From an uncultured Clostridia bacterium (GTDB lineage: Bacteria; Bacillota_A; Clostridia; Oscillospirales; Oscillospiraceae), in NCBI GenBank assembly GCA_947167435.1, contig CAMVIC010000019.1:1-12790 (forward strand): DNA of 12,790 nucleotides, given 5' to 3'. The position numbers and the translations under genes were made by a program. The notes under the pieces are model-generated. The model was given only the letters and a program-made list of their open reading frames with translations. It was not told the DNA's origin and did not search any database. Positions 1-5,934 of the stretch are shown here, one piece after another (positions within the stretch are counted from its first letter, which is position 1; each line of letters begins with the position of its first letter).

Positions 1-522
1 GTCGAGATCGAAGCCGAGGACGGAGGCAAATCGCAGGGCGCGAAGGATGCGCAGAGCATCCTCGTCAAAGCGGCGGTCGGGGTCTCCGACGCAGCGGATG
101 CGCTTTCGCGCGAGATCGTCCTGCCCGCCGCAGGGGTCCACGAGTCCGGTCTCCGGGCTCCAGGCCATTGCGTTGACGGTGAAATCCCGGCGGGCCAAGT
201 CGTCCTCGATCCGCGCGGCAAAGCGGACCTCGTCCGGGTGGCGGTGGTCAGAGTAGGCGCCGTCTGTGCGGAAGGTCGTGATCTCCACCGGATGCCCGTC
301 CAGCAGAAGGGTGACGGTCCCGTGCTTGAGACCGGTCTCGATGATGCGCTCGCCCGCAAAGACGGCCTCGGTCTGCTCCGGCCGGGCGGAGGTCGCAACG
401 TCGTAATCCCCCGGCACACGCCCCATCAGCGAATCGCGCACGCAGCCGCCGACCAGGAAGGCGGCATATCCGCCCGCACGAAGCCTGGAAACGGCGTTCA
501 GCGCATAGGATGGAACGTTCAT
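1..522 (-). CDS. cca: CCA tRNA nucleotidyltransferase (N-terminal part, cut by window edge)
   Basis: Adds or repairs the 3' CCA end of tRNAs in the cytoplasm (class II nucleotidyltransferase, PcnB/Cca family). The 174 visible residues cover the head and neck domains. Seen: GGCVRD at 25-30, the metal-binding pair D39-x-D41 in GDYDVAT, RRDFTVNA at 111-118, and the neck helix EDALRILRALRF at 154-165. These are the family's signature motifs in the right order. The start at 522 is set by AGGAGG at 529-534. The C-terminal body and tail domains, and any HD domain, lie beyond position 1. It follows topB on the same strand after about 100 bases without a clear terminator, so cotranscription is possible. 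The family also contains poly(A) polymerases, and the visible part does not fully exclude that. Confidence 0.93.
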   Translation of the reverse strand, partial: MNVPSYALNAVSRLRAGGYAAFLVGGCVRDSLMGRVPGDYDVATSARPEQTEAVFAGERIIETGLKHGTVTLLLDGHPVEITTFRTDGAYSDHRHPDEVRFAARIEDDLARRDFTVNAMAWSPETGLVDPCGGQDDLARKRIRCVGDPDRRFDEDALRILRALRFASVLGFDLD

Positions 523-624
523 GGGACACCTCCTTAGGGGGAATTGAGAAGTGAGAGGGGAGAAATGAGAATTGAGAATTTGTGGTGACAATGGACCCTG
601 ACCCGAATCCCTGTTCCCTGGTCA
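523..624. other. Purine-rich degenerate repeat spacer between topB and cca
   Basis: Non-coding spacer. The plus strand at about 540-580 is made of near-repeats of GAGAATTGAGAATT / GAGAAGTGAGAGG type, followed at 597-620 by CCCTG-rich near-repeats. Such short degenerate repeats occur between genes in many Clostridia. No hairpin with a T-run is visible, so it does not look like an intrinsic terminator. The left end holds the cca ribosome binding site. Confidence 0.5.
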
Positions 625-2814
625 CTATTTCTTCCCGTTCATCGCCATCCACTTTGCCAGGGCGTCGGCCATGGCGGGGTTGGCTTCGGTTTTCTGCTCC
701 TGCTGGGCCATATAGCGGCGGACGTCGGATTTGCCGGCGCCGTCGCGCTTGCGTCTGGCCTCAAAATCGCTGAGCTTCTCGCGGTAGCCGCAGGCGCAGG
801 CAAAGGTCTGCTTGTCGCCCTCGCCCCAGAGCTCCAGCTTCTTGTGGCAGTTCGGGCAGCGGGCGTTCGTGATCTGGGTGGTCCGTCTGCGGAAGCCGCA
901 GTCGCGGTCCGGGCAGACCAGCAGCTCGCCGCGCTTGTCCTTGACCAGCAGAAGCAGTTTGCCGCAGTTCGGGCAGGGCTTTCGGGTCTGATTGTCGTGG
1001 GTATAGGTCGCGTCGCTGGCCTTGACCTCCTTCACGAGCCGGGTCGCATAGGTCCGCATTTCGGCCACGAAGGCGGAATCCCGCTCCTGACCCTTGGCGA
1101 TCCGGGCCAGACGGTCCTCCCAGCGGGCGGTCAGCTCGGCGCTTCGCAGCTCCTGCGGCACCAGATCGACAAGCTGAATGCCCTTCGAGGTGGGGACCAG
1201 GCTCTTGCCGGAGCGCTCGATATAGAAGGTGGAAAAGAGCTTTTCGATGATGTCCGCCCGGGTCGCCGGGGTGCCGAGCCCGGAGGTCTCCTGCAGGATC
1301 TGGCGGAGCTGCTTGTCCGAGACCTGGCTGACCGGCGGATGCTCCATCGCGGTCAGCAGGGTCGCCTCGGTGTAGCGGGCGGGGGGTGCGGTCTGCCCCT
1401 CGGAGAGGCGGAGCTTCTTCACCGGCAGACGCTGGCCCTTCTGCAGATCGGGCAGGCTCTGTTCCTCCTCCTCGGCGTCGCCTTCGTCCTCTAAGGCGTC
1501 GTAGCTCCGGTTGTAGGCTGCCTTCCAGCCCTGGTCCAAAACCCGCTTGCCGGAGGCCGTAAAGGTCTGATCGCCGATCTTGAGCGTCAGACGAATTTCT
1601 TCATATTCGAAGGGGGGAAGCAGGACGGCCAGGAAACGGCGCACGACCAGATCGTAGACGTTGCGTTCCGGGCCGGTCAGGTTGTAGAGCTCGGCCGCCT
1701 CCTCGGTGGGGATGATCGCGTGGTGATCCGTGACCTTGGCGTTGTTGACGATATACTTCGTCTGCATCGGCCGCCGACGGAGCACGGCGTGGGCCAGATC
1801 CTTATATTCGGCCTGGGCCACGGCGCGGATGCGGTCGGGGAGGGTGGGAACCACGTCGTCGGAGATGTAGCGGCTGTCGGTCCGGGGATAGGTCAGGGCC
1901 TTGTGCCGCTCATAGAGCGCCTGCATGCAGTTCAGGGTCTCCTTGGCGGAATAGGCGTATTTCTTGTTTGCGTCGCGCTGGAGCTCCGTCAGATCGTAGG
2001 CTGCGGGCGGAGGCGTCATCTTCCGCATCTTGGAGATCTGCGTGATCTGGGCCTCCTTGCCCGTGCAGGCCGCCAGGAGCTTCTCGATCCGCGCCCGGTC
2101 GAAGCTGTGGGCGTTGCCCTTCTCGTCGTGCCAGGTCGCGCGGAAGCCCGCAAGCTCCGCCTTGAGACCGTAGTAGGGCTTGGGAACGAAGCGTCGAATC
2201 TCGTTCTCCCGTTCCACCACCAGGGCCAGGGTCGGCGTCTGGACGCGGCCCGCCGAGAGCTGAGCGTTGAATTTGCAGGTCAGGGCGCGGGTCACGTTCA
2301 GACCGACCAGCCAGTCGGCCTCGGACCGCGCCTGGGCGGAGCGGAACAGATTGTCGTAATCCTTTGCGGGCCGCAGGTTGGCGAAGCCCTCCCGGATCGC
2401 CTTGTCGGTCTGGGAGGAGATCCAAAGCCGCCGCGCGGGCTTGTTCCAGCCCGCCTTGACCATGATCCAGCGAGCGACCAGCTCGCCCTCGCGTCCGGCG
2501 TCGGTGGCGATCACAAGATCGGAGACGTCGCCGCGCTTCATCAGGTTGGCCACGACCTTGTACTGCCGCGCCGTCTCCGGGATCACGACCAGCTTCATCT
2601 TCTCCGGCAGCATGGGCAGGTCGTCCATATTCCATTTTTCCAACTTCTTGTCGTAGACGTCGGGGTCCGCGAGCGTCACAAGATGGCCCAGGGCCCAGGT
2701 GACGACGTAGCGGTCGCCCTCCAGATAGCCGTCGCCGCCCCGGCGGCAGCCGAGGACGCGGGCCAGCTCCTTGCCGACCGAGGGCTTCTCAGCCAAAACC
2801 AACGTTTTCGGCAT
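625..2814 (-). CDS. topB: DNA topoisomerase III (type IA)
   Basis: Relaxes and decatenates DNA through a transient 5'-phosphotyrosyl single-strand break. The 729 residues are a normal TopB length. Seen: TOPRIM domain at the N-terminus (EKPSVGKELA at 9-18, acidic metal motif TDAGREGE at 104-111); SAGRVQTPTL at 187-196; active-site motif YPRTDSRY at 309-316 with catalytic Tyr316 and Arg311; GLGTPATRADIIEKL at 512-526. The C-terminus carries two cysteine clusters that look like zinc ribbons, C614/C617/C634/C639 and C653/C656/C673/C675, the second with a short CxC. The start at 2814 is preceded by GGAGGGG. The gene begins 13 bases after the stop of the FakA-like gene, so the two are very likely one operon. 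Many Firmicutes topB copies ride on conjugative elements, but here the GC-rich codon use matches the neighbours and suggests a resident gene. Confidence 0.95.
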   Translation of the reverse strand: MPKTLVLAEKPSVGKELARVLGCRRGGDGYLEGDRYVVTWALGHLVTLADPDVYDKKLEKWNMDDLPMLPEKMKLVVIPETARQYKVVANLMKRGDVSDLVIATDAGREGELVARWIMVKAGWNKPARRLWISSQTDKAIREGFANLRPAKDYDNLFRSAQARSEADWLVGLNVTRALTCKFNAQLSAGRVQTPTLALVVERENEIRRFVPKPYYGLKAELAGFRATWHDEKGNAHSFDRARIEKLLAACTGKEAQITQISKMRKMTPPPAAYDLTELQRDANKKYAYSAKETLNCMQALYERHKALTYPRTDSRYISDDVVPTLPDRIRAVAQAEYKDLAHAVLRRRPMQTKYIVNNAKVTDHHAIIPTEEAAELYNLTGPERNVYDLVVRRFLAVLLPPFEYEEIRLTLKIGDQTFTASGKRVLDQGWKAAYNRSYDALEDEGDAEEEEQSLPDLQKGQRLPVKKLRLSEGQTAPPARYTEATLLTAMEHPPVSQVSDKQLRQILQETSGLGTPATRADIIEKLFSTFYIERSGKSLVPTSKGIQLVDLVPQELRSAELTARWEDRLARIAKGQERDSAFVAEMRTYATRLVKEVKASDATYTHDNQTRKPCPNCGKLLLLVKDKRGELLVCPDRDCGFRRRTTQITNARCPNCHKKLELWGEGDKQTFACACGYREKLSDFEARRKRDGAGKSDVRRYMAQQEQKTEANPAMADALAKWMAMNGKK

Positions 2815-2827
2815 CGTACCCCTCCAA

Positions 2828-3079
2828 TCAGCCCTTCAGACCGCGGGACTGGCGGTCCATGTCCTCGACCACAACGTCGAAGATCTCGCCCAGGGAGCGG
2901 CCGTATTCCAGGATCTTCCAGGGCTCGTTGGTGTGGAAATGAATTTTAATCAGATCCTCGTCCCCGACTGCAAGCAGGGAGTCGCCGGCAAAATGGCCGG
3001 ATATATAGTCAAAGATTTCGTCCTCATCCAGTCCGTGTCCCTCGATGAGAAGCTGGGTGTCATAGCGGTATTCGAGCAT
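2828..3079 (-). CDS. Stand-alone FakA/YloV middle-domain-like protein (kinase to dihydroxyacetone kinase type)
   Basis: An 83-residue protein resembling the segment that follows the DAK2 domain in FakA/YloV, the fatty-acid kinase subunit. Seen: YRYDTQLLIEG at 4-14, a helical stretch from LDEDEIFDYI, then GDSLLAVGDEDLIKIHFHTN at 32-51 and WKILEYGRSLGEI at 54-66. In FakA the matching region reads roughly GDSLVVVGDEDLVKVHVHTN followed by VLEYAL. The DAK2 kinase domain and the DegV-like C-terminal part are absent, so it cannot be a kinase alone. Similar small proteins are annotated in Clostridia as kinase to dihydroxyacetone kinase. Ribosome binding site AAAGGAG lies 9 bases before ATG at 3079. 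It is the first gene before topB and has its own consensus promoter. Its job is unknown; a regulatory or partner domain is a guess. Confidence 0.75.
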   Translation of the reverse strand: MLEYRYDTQLLIEGHGLDEDEIFDYISGHFAGDSLLAVGDEDLIKIHFHTNEPWKILEYGRSLGEIFDVVVEDMDRQSRGLKG

Positions 3080-3112
3080 GGTTCAGGCTCCTTTGATGGG
3101 ATAGTTGTCGAT

Positions 3113-3141
3113 ATTATAAAAGATGCCGGAGGAAAAATCAA
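3113..3141 (-). promoter_or_regulatory. Promoter of the FakA-like gene and topB
   Basis: Read on the minus strand: TTGATT (3141-3136), a 17-base spacer, and a perfect TATAAT (3118-3113), about 35 bases before the FakA-like start. It is a strong sigma-A type match. A second CACGC-GCGTG dyad lies 14 bases upstream of the -35 box. Confidence 0.75.
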
Positions 3142-3155
3142 CTGTTTTGGAACGC

Positions 3156-3167
3156 CACGCCTGCGTG
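3156..3167. promoter_or_regulatory. Second MerR-type dyad CACGC-CT-GCGTG
   Basis: Imperfect copy of the dyad found in the regulator's own promoter 52 bases away (CACGC at 3156-3160, GCGTG at 3163-3167, spacer 2 instead of 1). It sits between the two divergent promoters, upstream of the -35 box of the FakA-like/topB operon. Binding by the neighbouring MerR protein is inference. Confidence 0.4.
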
Positions 3168-3199
3168 AAAAAAGAATGGCTGATCGGATAAAAAAACGC

Positions 3200-3230
3200 T
3201 TGACTCTCACGCTGCGTGATGGTTTATAAT
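3200..3230 (+). promoter_or_regulatory. MerR-type promoter with 19-bp spacer and central operator dyad
   Basis: TTGACT at 3200-3205 and TATAAT at 3225-3230 are separated by 19 bases, two more than optimal. Within the spacer lies the dyad TCACGC-T-GCGTGA (3207-3219). A long spacer with a dyad inside is the known arrangement for MerR-family promoters, where the bound activator twists the DNA to realign the two boxes. It lies 25 bases upstream of the regulator gene, so autoactivation is likely. Confidence 0.8.
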
Positions 3231-3254
3231 ACGTGTGAGAGGAGGCGGGCTGCG

Positions 3255-3986
3255 ATGATGACGGTTCACGAGGTCAGCAGGCTGACCGGGGTTTCCATCC
3301 GGGCGCTGCAGTATTACGATGAGATCGGGCTGCTGCCGCCCACGCAGTACACCGAGGCAGGGTACCGGCTGTACGGGGACGCCGCGCTGGAGCGGCTGCA
3401 GCAGATCCTGCTGTTCCGGGAGCTGGAGTTCCCGCTCAAGGAGATCAAAAGCATCCTGGAAAACCCGGCCTTTGACCGGAACAAGGCGCTGGAGCAGCAG
3501 ATCGAGCTTTTGACCCTGAAGCGGGAGCGGCTTGACAATCTGATCCGCATGGCGCGGACCGTGATGCAGACAGGAGGGAAAGCGATGGATTTTGAAGCAT
3601 TCGATCAGAAAAAGTTAGAGGAATATGCGGCGCAGGCCAAAAAAACCTGGGGCGCGACGCCGGAATACAAGGAGTATGAGCAGAGGAACGCCGGGAAACC
3701 CCTGGCCGAGATCAAGCAGACCGGCGACGGCCTGATGGCGCTTCTGGCGGAATTCGGCCCCATGAAGGACGGCGACCCCGCGAGCGCCGATGCCCAGACC
3801 CTGGCCCGCCGGGTGCAGGACTACATCACCGAGCACTACTACACCTGCACGAACCGGATCTTCGCCCAGCTCGGCAGAATGTACGGCGCCGGCGGCGCGT
3901 TCACCGAGAACATCGACAAGGCCGGCGGCCCCGGCACAGCGGCCTTCGCCTCCGAGGCGATCCGGCGCTTCTGCGATGCAGAGTAG
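3255..3986 (+). CDS. MerR-family transcriptional activator with TipAS ligand-binding domain (Mta/TipAL type)
   Basis: Cytoplasmic one-component regulator of 243 residues. Seen: winged-helix DNA-binding domain at 1-70 (TVHEVSRLTGVSIRALQYYD, then GYRLYGDAALERLQQILLFREL), a charged dimerisation helix at about 75-108, and a C-terminal TipAS-like domain at 111-243 (FDQKKLEEYAAQAKKTWG, LARRVQDYITEHYYTC). The N-terminal half closely resembles Bacillus subtilis Mta, which activates multidrug efflux genes; TipAS domains bind thiopeptides and other hydrophobic drugs. ATG at 3255 is chosen because AGGAGG lies 9 bases upstream; ATG at 3258 is possible, and an in-frame ATG at 3216 would overlap the promoter. 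No efflux pump is adjacent, so its targets may be itself, the divergent operon, or distant genes. The ligand is unknown. Confidence 0.9.
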   Translation: MMTVHEVSRLTGVSIRALQYYDEIGLLPPTQYTEAGYRLYGDAALERLQQILLFRELEFPLKEIKSILENPAFDRNKALEQQIELLTLKRERLDNLIRMARTVMQTGGKAMDFEAFDQKKLEEYAAQAKKTWGATPEYKEYEQRNAGKPLAEIKQTGDGLMALLAEFGPMKDGDPASADAQTLARRVQDYITEHYYTCTNRIFAQLGRMYGAGGAFTENIDKAGGPGTAAFASEAIRRFCDAE

Positions 3987-4005
3987 AAAAAATGCAAATT
4001 ATTCC

Positions 4006-4061
4006 ACGAGATCATGACCGGCTATCCGAAATCGGAAACGGTCATGATCTCGTCGTTTTTT
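4006..4061. terminator. Bidirectional intrinsic terminator between convergent genes
   Basis: A perfect 15-bp stem (4006-4020 with 4039-4053) encloses an 18-base loop that contains a smaller stem (TCCGA/TCGGA). It is followed by T6 at 4056-4061 for the plus strand. On the minus strand the stem is followed at a distance by the A-run at 3987-3992, read as a T-run. The right arm contains the stop codon and last codons of the phosphatase gene. Confidence 0.88.
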
Positions 4062-4500
4062 CGATCAGACCTTCGCAGCCCTGAAGCACATCCTGCCAGG
4101 TCGCCTCAAAGTCGCCGGTGTACCAGGGGTCTGCGACCTCCTGCCCGGTGCGCTCCGTGAAGTCCAGCAGAAGGCGGATCTTGTTCTGCGGGTCGCCGCC
4201 CGCGATCCGGGAAGCGTTTCGCACGTTGGCCCGATCCATGCAGACGATCCAATCGTAATCGTCGTAGTCGGACCTCGTCATCTGCCTGGCCTGATGCCCC
4301 GCGCAGACGATTCCATGCTCCGCCAGCTTTCGCCGGGCGGGTGGATAGACGGGGTTTCCGATCTCCTCCCGGCTTGTGGCGGCGGAAGCGATCTCATACC
4401 GCCCTTCCAAGCCGCGCTTTTTCACCATGTCCTTCAGGACAAACTCCGCCATCGGACTGCGGCAGATGTTCCCGTGGCATATAAATAGTATTTTAATCAC
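4042..4500 (-). CDS. Low-molecular-weight protein tyrosine phosphatase (hybrid 5' end)
   Basis: Cytoplasmic phosphatase that removes phosphate from phosphotyrosine proteins (LMW-PTP family; arsenate reductases share the fold). The 152 residues are full length. Seen: P-loop CHGNICRS at 8-15, fitting CX5R(S/T) with nucleophile Cys8 and Arg14; general-acid motif D124-P125 in VADPWYTGDF; YDWIVCMD at 82-89. The start is GTG at 4500, with AGGAGG (4510-4515) 9 bases upstream; a longer reading lacks a better site. The first seven codons are AT-rich (ATT AAA ATA CTA TTT ATA) while the rest is GC-rich. A GC-rich original start encoding MKKILFVCHG lies 3 kb away at 7545. The present start is therefore probably supplied by an inserted element, without loss of the P-loop. 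Confidence 0.93.
   Translation of the reverse strand: MIKILFICHGNICRSPMAEFVLKDMVKKRGLEGRYEIASAATSREEIGNPVYPPARRKLAEHGIVCAGHQARQMTRSDYDDYDWIVCMDRANVRNASRIAGGDPQNKIRLLLDFTERTGQEVADPWYTGDFEATWQDVLQGCEGLIEKTTRS
4472..4479. repeat. Left attachment core CCGTGGCA
   Basis: Direct repeat of the core at 7517-7524. On the coding strand it reads TGCCACGG, codons for Cys-His-Gly of the phosphatase P-loop. The DNA left of it is GC-rich chromosome and the DNA right of it is AT-rich element. Confidence 0.6.
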
Positions 4501-4515
4501 TATAAAAATCCTCCT

Positions 4516-4629
4516 CAGATGCCTCATTTTGCCCCATTTTGCAAAGGTTTTTCGGTTATCTCCGTCATTCACACTATTTCGGATAGTGTAGCAAACTACG
4601 CAAAATGAGGCAAAATAGTGCAAAGTGTA
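4516..4629. repeat. Helically phased GCAAA repeat cluster at left element end
   Basis: On the plus strand four near-tandem units run at a period of 9-10 bases: GCAAACTAC (4591), GCAAAATGAG (4600), GCAAAATAGT (4610), GCAAAGTGTA (4620). Two more units in opposite orientation lie at 4521-4542, so GCCTCATTTTGC (4521-4532) and GCAAAATGAGGC (4600-4611) form a perfect 12-bp inverted pair. The 27 bases at 4516-4542 match 22 of 27 with 7451-7477 near the right end. A perfect 7-bp dyad (ACACTAT/ATAGTGT, loop TTCGG, 4571-4589) sits between the two sets. Ten-base phasing suggests cooperative protein binding, either a recombinase arm site or an operator for the phosphatase promoter. Confidence 0.65.
4585..4613 (-). 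promoter_or_regulatory. Element-borne promoter driving the LMW-PTP gene
   Basis: Read on the minus strand: TTGCCT (4613-4608), 17-base spacer, TACACT (4590-4585), about 85 bases before the GTG start. Both boxes lie inside the phased GCAAA repeats and the -10 box overlaps a 7-bp dyad, so proteins bound there would control transcription. The match is moderate. Confidence 0.45.
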
Positions 4630-4637
4630 AAAGTCGA

Positions 4638-4712
4638 TAGTAGTCAAGTAGTAGTCAGATAAGGGGGTGCAGACTACTGAACAATTTTACGATTACTCCC
4701 TTAGGGGGTGCA
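4638..4712. repeat. Left-end short-motif cluster (TAGTAGTC, AGGGGGTGCA, ACGATTACT)
   Basis: TAGTAGTC occurs at 4638-4645 and 4649-4656, 11 bases apart, with an inverted GACTACT at 4672-4678. AGGGGGTGCA occurs at 4662-4671 and 4703-4712, AACAATT at 4680-4686 and ACGATTACT at 4689-4697. The same words recur at the right end (7315-7439). This is the pattern expected for arm-type or accessory-factor sites of a site-specific recombination system; the protein is unknown. Confidence 0.6.
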
Positions 4713-4715
4713 AAT

Positions 4716-4937
4716 TCAGTTTTCTATTTTGAACTGCTCTCCGTCCGGCAGCGTAAATGACTGCTCAAACTTCACGCCCAGAGCATCCGCTATCTGCTTT
4801 ATTTCATCAATCGTCAGGGTATCTCGCTGAAGCTTTTTATATAAATTCTGCCTGGTTTGTCCTATACGCCTTGCCAGCTCAGCCAGACTGATATTCTGTT
4901 TTTTACAAAGCTCCCTGATCAGTTCTGCTGTTGTCAT
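4716..4937 (-). CDS. Small XRE-family helix-turn-helix regulator (73 aa)
   Basis: DNA-binding protein made almost only of a Cro/CI-type domain. Helices run over about residues 3-12, 17-25 (SLAELARRI), 28-36 (TRQNLYKKL, the recognition helix) and 42-53 (TIDEIKQIADALG), followed by a short tail FEQSFTLPDGEQFKIEN. ATG at 4937 is preceded by AAAGGGG, and a consensus promoter lies 28 bases upstream. It is the left-most gene of the AT-rich element, transcribed towards the phosphatase. Plausible roles are control of element functions or of the element-borne phosphatase promoter, which starts about 100 bases downstream of its stop. No partner gene is visible, so the role is inference. Confidence 0.85.
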   Translation of the reverse strand: MTTAELIRELCKKQNISLAELARRIGQTRQNLYKKLQRDTLTIDEIKQIADALGVKFEQSFTLPDGEQFKIEN

Positions 4938-4964
4938 GATTTTCCCCTTTCAAACACCGCCCCT

Positions 4965-4993
4965 ATTGTAACCCATATGGTTGCGTTTTTCAA
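4965..4993 (-). promoter_or_regulatory. Promoter of the 73-aa XRE gene
   Basis: Read on the minus strand: TTGAAA (4993-4988), 17-base spacer, TACAAT (4970-4965). The spacer contains the palindrome CCATATGG, a possible operator. Confidence 0.75.
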
Positions 4994-4999
4994 GATAAC

Positions 5000-5036
5000 A
5001 AAAAGGGACCGCAGTACCTTCCAGCACTGTGATCCC
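5000..5036 (-). terminator. Intrinsic terminator after the 144-aa XRE gene
   Basis: On the minus strand GGGATCACAGT (5036-5026) pairs with ACTGCGGTCCC (5015-5005), 10 of 11 positions including one G-T pair, with a 10-base loop. It is followed by TTTTTGTT. It lies about 50 bases after the stop of the XRE gene at 5086. Confidence 0.75.
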
Positions 5037-5085
5037 CCTAATTGGCATTTCCCCTTTGAGCGACTAAACTAAAATATAACTGACA

Positions 5086-5520
5086 TTACTCCTCTATATC
5101 AGTCCCATCGATCTCTATTACTGACTGATTATTATTCTCCGACCAGCTCGATGATGACGTATTTACGCTATATAGCACTGCCATCATAATATTGAAAATC
5201 ACTATTACCAATAAGACAATACCTATTATTTTCCAAATTCTCTTATTGCGGCGATTTTTAACTGCTAATTGCTCACTAATCTTTGCCAGCTGTTCAGCAA
5301 CAGCATTTGTATTCGCTTCCTCTTCAACTGAACCACCAAGCAATACACTCACCTTGGTATCTAATACATCTGCAATTCTTGAAAGTACATCTGCATCTGG
5401 AACAGATAAACCTTTTTCCCATTTGCTGACAGTCTGTCTAACAACATTAAGCTTTATAGCAAGCTCCTCTTGTGTATACCCCTTTGCTTTACGCGCTGCT
5501 TTTAAATTTTCACTGAACAT
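5086..5520 (-). CDS. XRE-family regulator with single membrane-spanning tail (144 aa)
   Basis: Membrane-anchored helix-turn-helix protein. Seen: Cro/CI-type domain at 2-62 (NLKAARKAKGYTQEELAIKL, then VRQTVSKWEKGLSVPDADVL), a linker with AVAEQLAKISEQLAV, a basic stretch KNRRNKRIWK at 88-97, one hydrophobic span at about 98-118 (IIGIVLLVIVIFNIMMAVLYS), and a short acidic, Ser/Asn-rich C-terminus expected outside the cell. Start ATG at 5520 is set by AGGAGG (5529-5534) 8 bases away; an ATG 6 bases further upstream is too close to that site. Similar HTH-plus-membrane proteins are common in Firmicutes and may sense envelope or extracellular signals. It shares an upstream sequence block with the XRE gene at 5935, pointing to common regulation or duplication. 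Confidence 0.88.
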   Translation of the reverse strand: MFSENLKAARKAKGYTQEELAIKLNVVRQTVSKWEKGLSVPDADVLSRIADVLDTKVSVLLGGSVEEEANTNAVAEQLAKISEQLAVKNRRNKRIWKIIGIVLLVIVIFNIMMAVLYSVNTSSSSWSENNNQSVIEIDGTDIEE

Positions 5521-5604
5521 ACTCATGTCCTCCTTGTATTTGATGGCTTCAGCATACCTAAATACCCCCGTTGCCTCAAGCAACACATATTAACATTGGC
5601 TTAT

Positions 5605-5636
5605 TTATTGGGTTCTTGGGCAATAAATTCAAATTT
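5605..5636. promoter_or_regulatory. Putative operator/promoter block upstream of the 144-aa XRE gene
   Basis: Contains TTATTG-N10-CAATAA (5605-5610 / 5621-5626) and the 17-base word GCAATAAATTCAAATTT (5620-5636), repeated exactly at 6492-6508 before the other membrane-tailed XRE gene. On the minus strand the block gives TTGAAT as a possible -35 box, so a protein on the dyad would block the promoter. A TATAAT on the minus strand at 5662-5657 is an alternative promoter but has a poor -35. Confidence 0.5.
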
Positions 5637-5683
5637 CTGGCTCATCTCACAGAGCAATTATACTGAAATTTAACGCATGAAAT

Positions 5684-5890
5684 TTAGTTTAAAAAGAGAT
5701 TCATTATAAGACCGATGAGAACACACACCACAAAAGATATTACAGCACAGCCAATCACCAAAAGAAACTTCTGATAAGGGCGCTTGCCAATCTCACGCTG
5801 TTTTTGAATGTCATCCAGCAGTTTACCTTCTGAGAAGGCGACAATTTCTCTGTATCTGTTAACGAATAAAATTAAGATATCTTGCCTATC
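5684..5890 (-). pseudogene. C-terminal remnant of an unidentified membrane protein
   Basis: An open frame of 68 codons closed upstream by TAA (5893-5891), with no ATG or GTG near its start. It reads NRYREIVAFSEGKLLDDIQ, then QREIGKRPYQK, then a hydrophobic span FLLVIGCAVISFVVCVLIGL, and ends LIMNLFLN. The amphipathic region plus one strong membrane span looks like genuine protein, but the beginning is missing. I do not recognise the family. The upstream DNA at 5895-5914 resembles that at 5651-5670, both around a TATAAT on the minus strand, suggesting a small duplication. It lies between two membrane-tailed XRE genes and may be debris of a third similar module. Confidence 0.5.
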
Positions 5891-5934
5891 TTATAGAGAG
5901 ATTATACTGGATTTCAATACTTCTTGCCCGTCAC

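Noticed and set aside
844..1494. Long plus-strand open frame inside topB
   Set aside because: Antisense shadow of a GC-rich gene. The topB reading has all family motifs, and this one has no recognisable domain or ribosome binding site.
1720..2949. 409-codon plus-strand open frame across topB and the FakA-like gene
   Set aside because: Shadow frame caused by high GC at third positions; it is opposite two recognisable genes and rich in low-information residues.
4516..4629. CRISPR array or plasmid replication iterons
   Set aside because: Units are only about 10 bases with no unique spacers, so this is not CRISPR, and no replication initiator gene is present.
4042..4647. Longer N-terminus for the phosphatase, starting at 4647
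   Set aside because: The extra 49 residues have no family counterpart, run through the repeat cluster and lack a ribosome binding site. GTG at 4500 has AGGAGG at the right distance.
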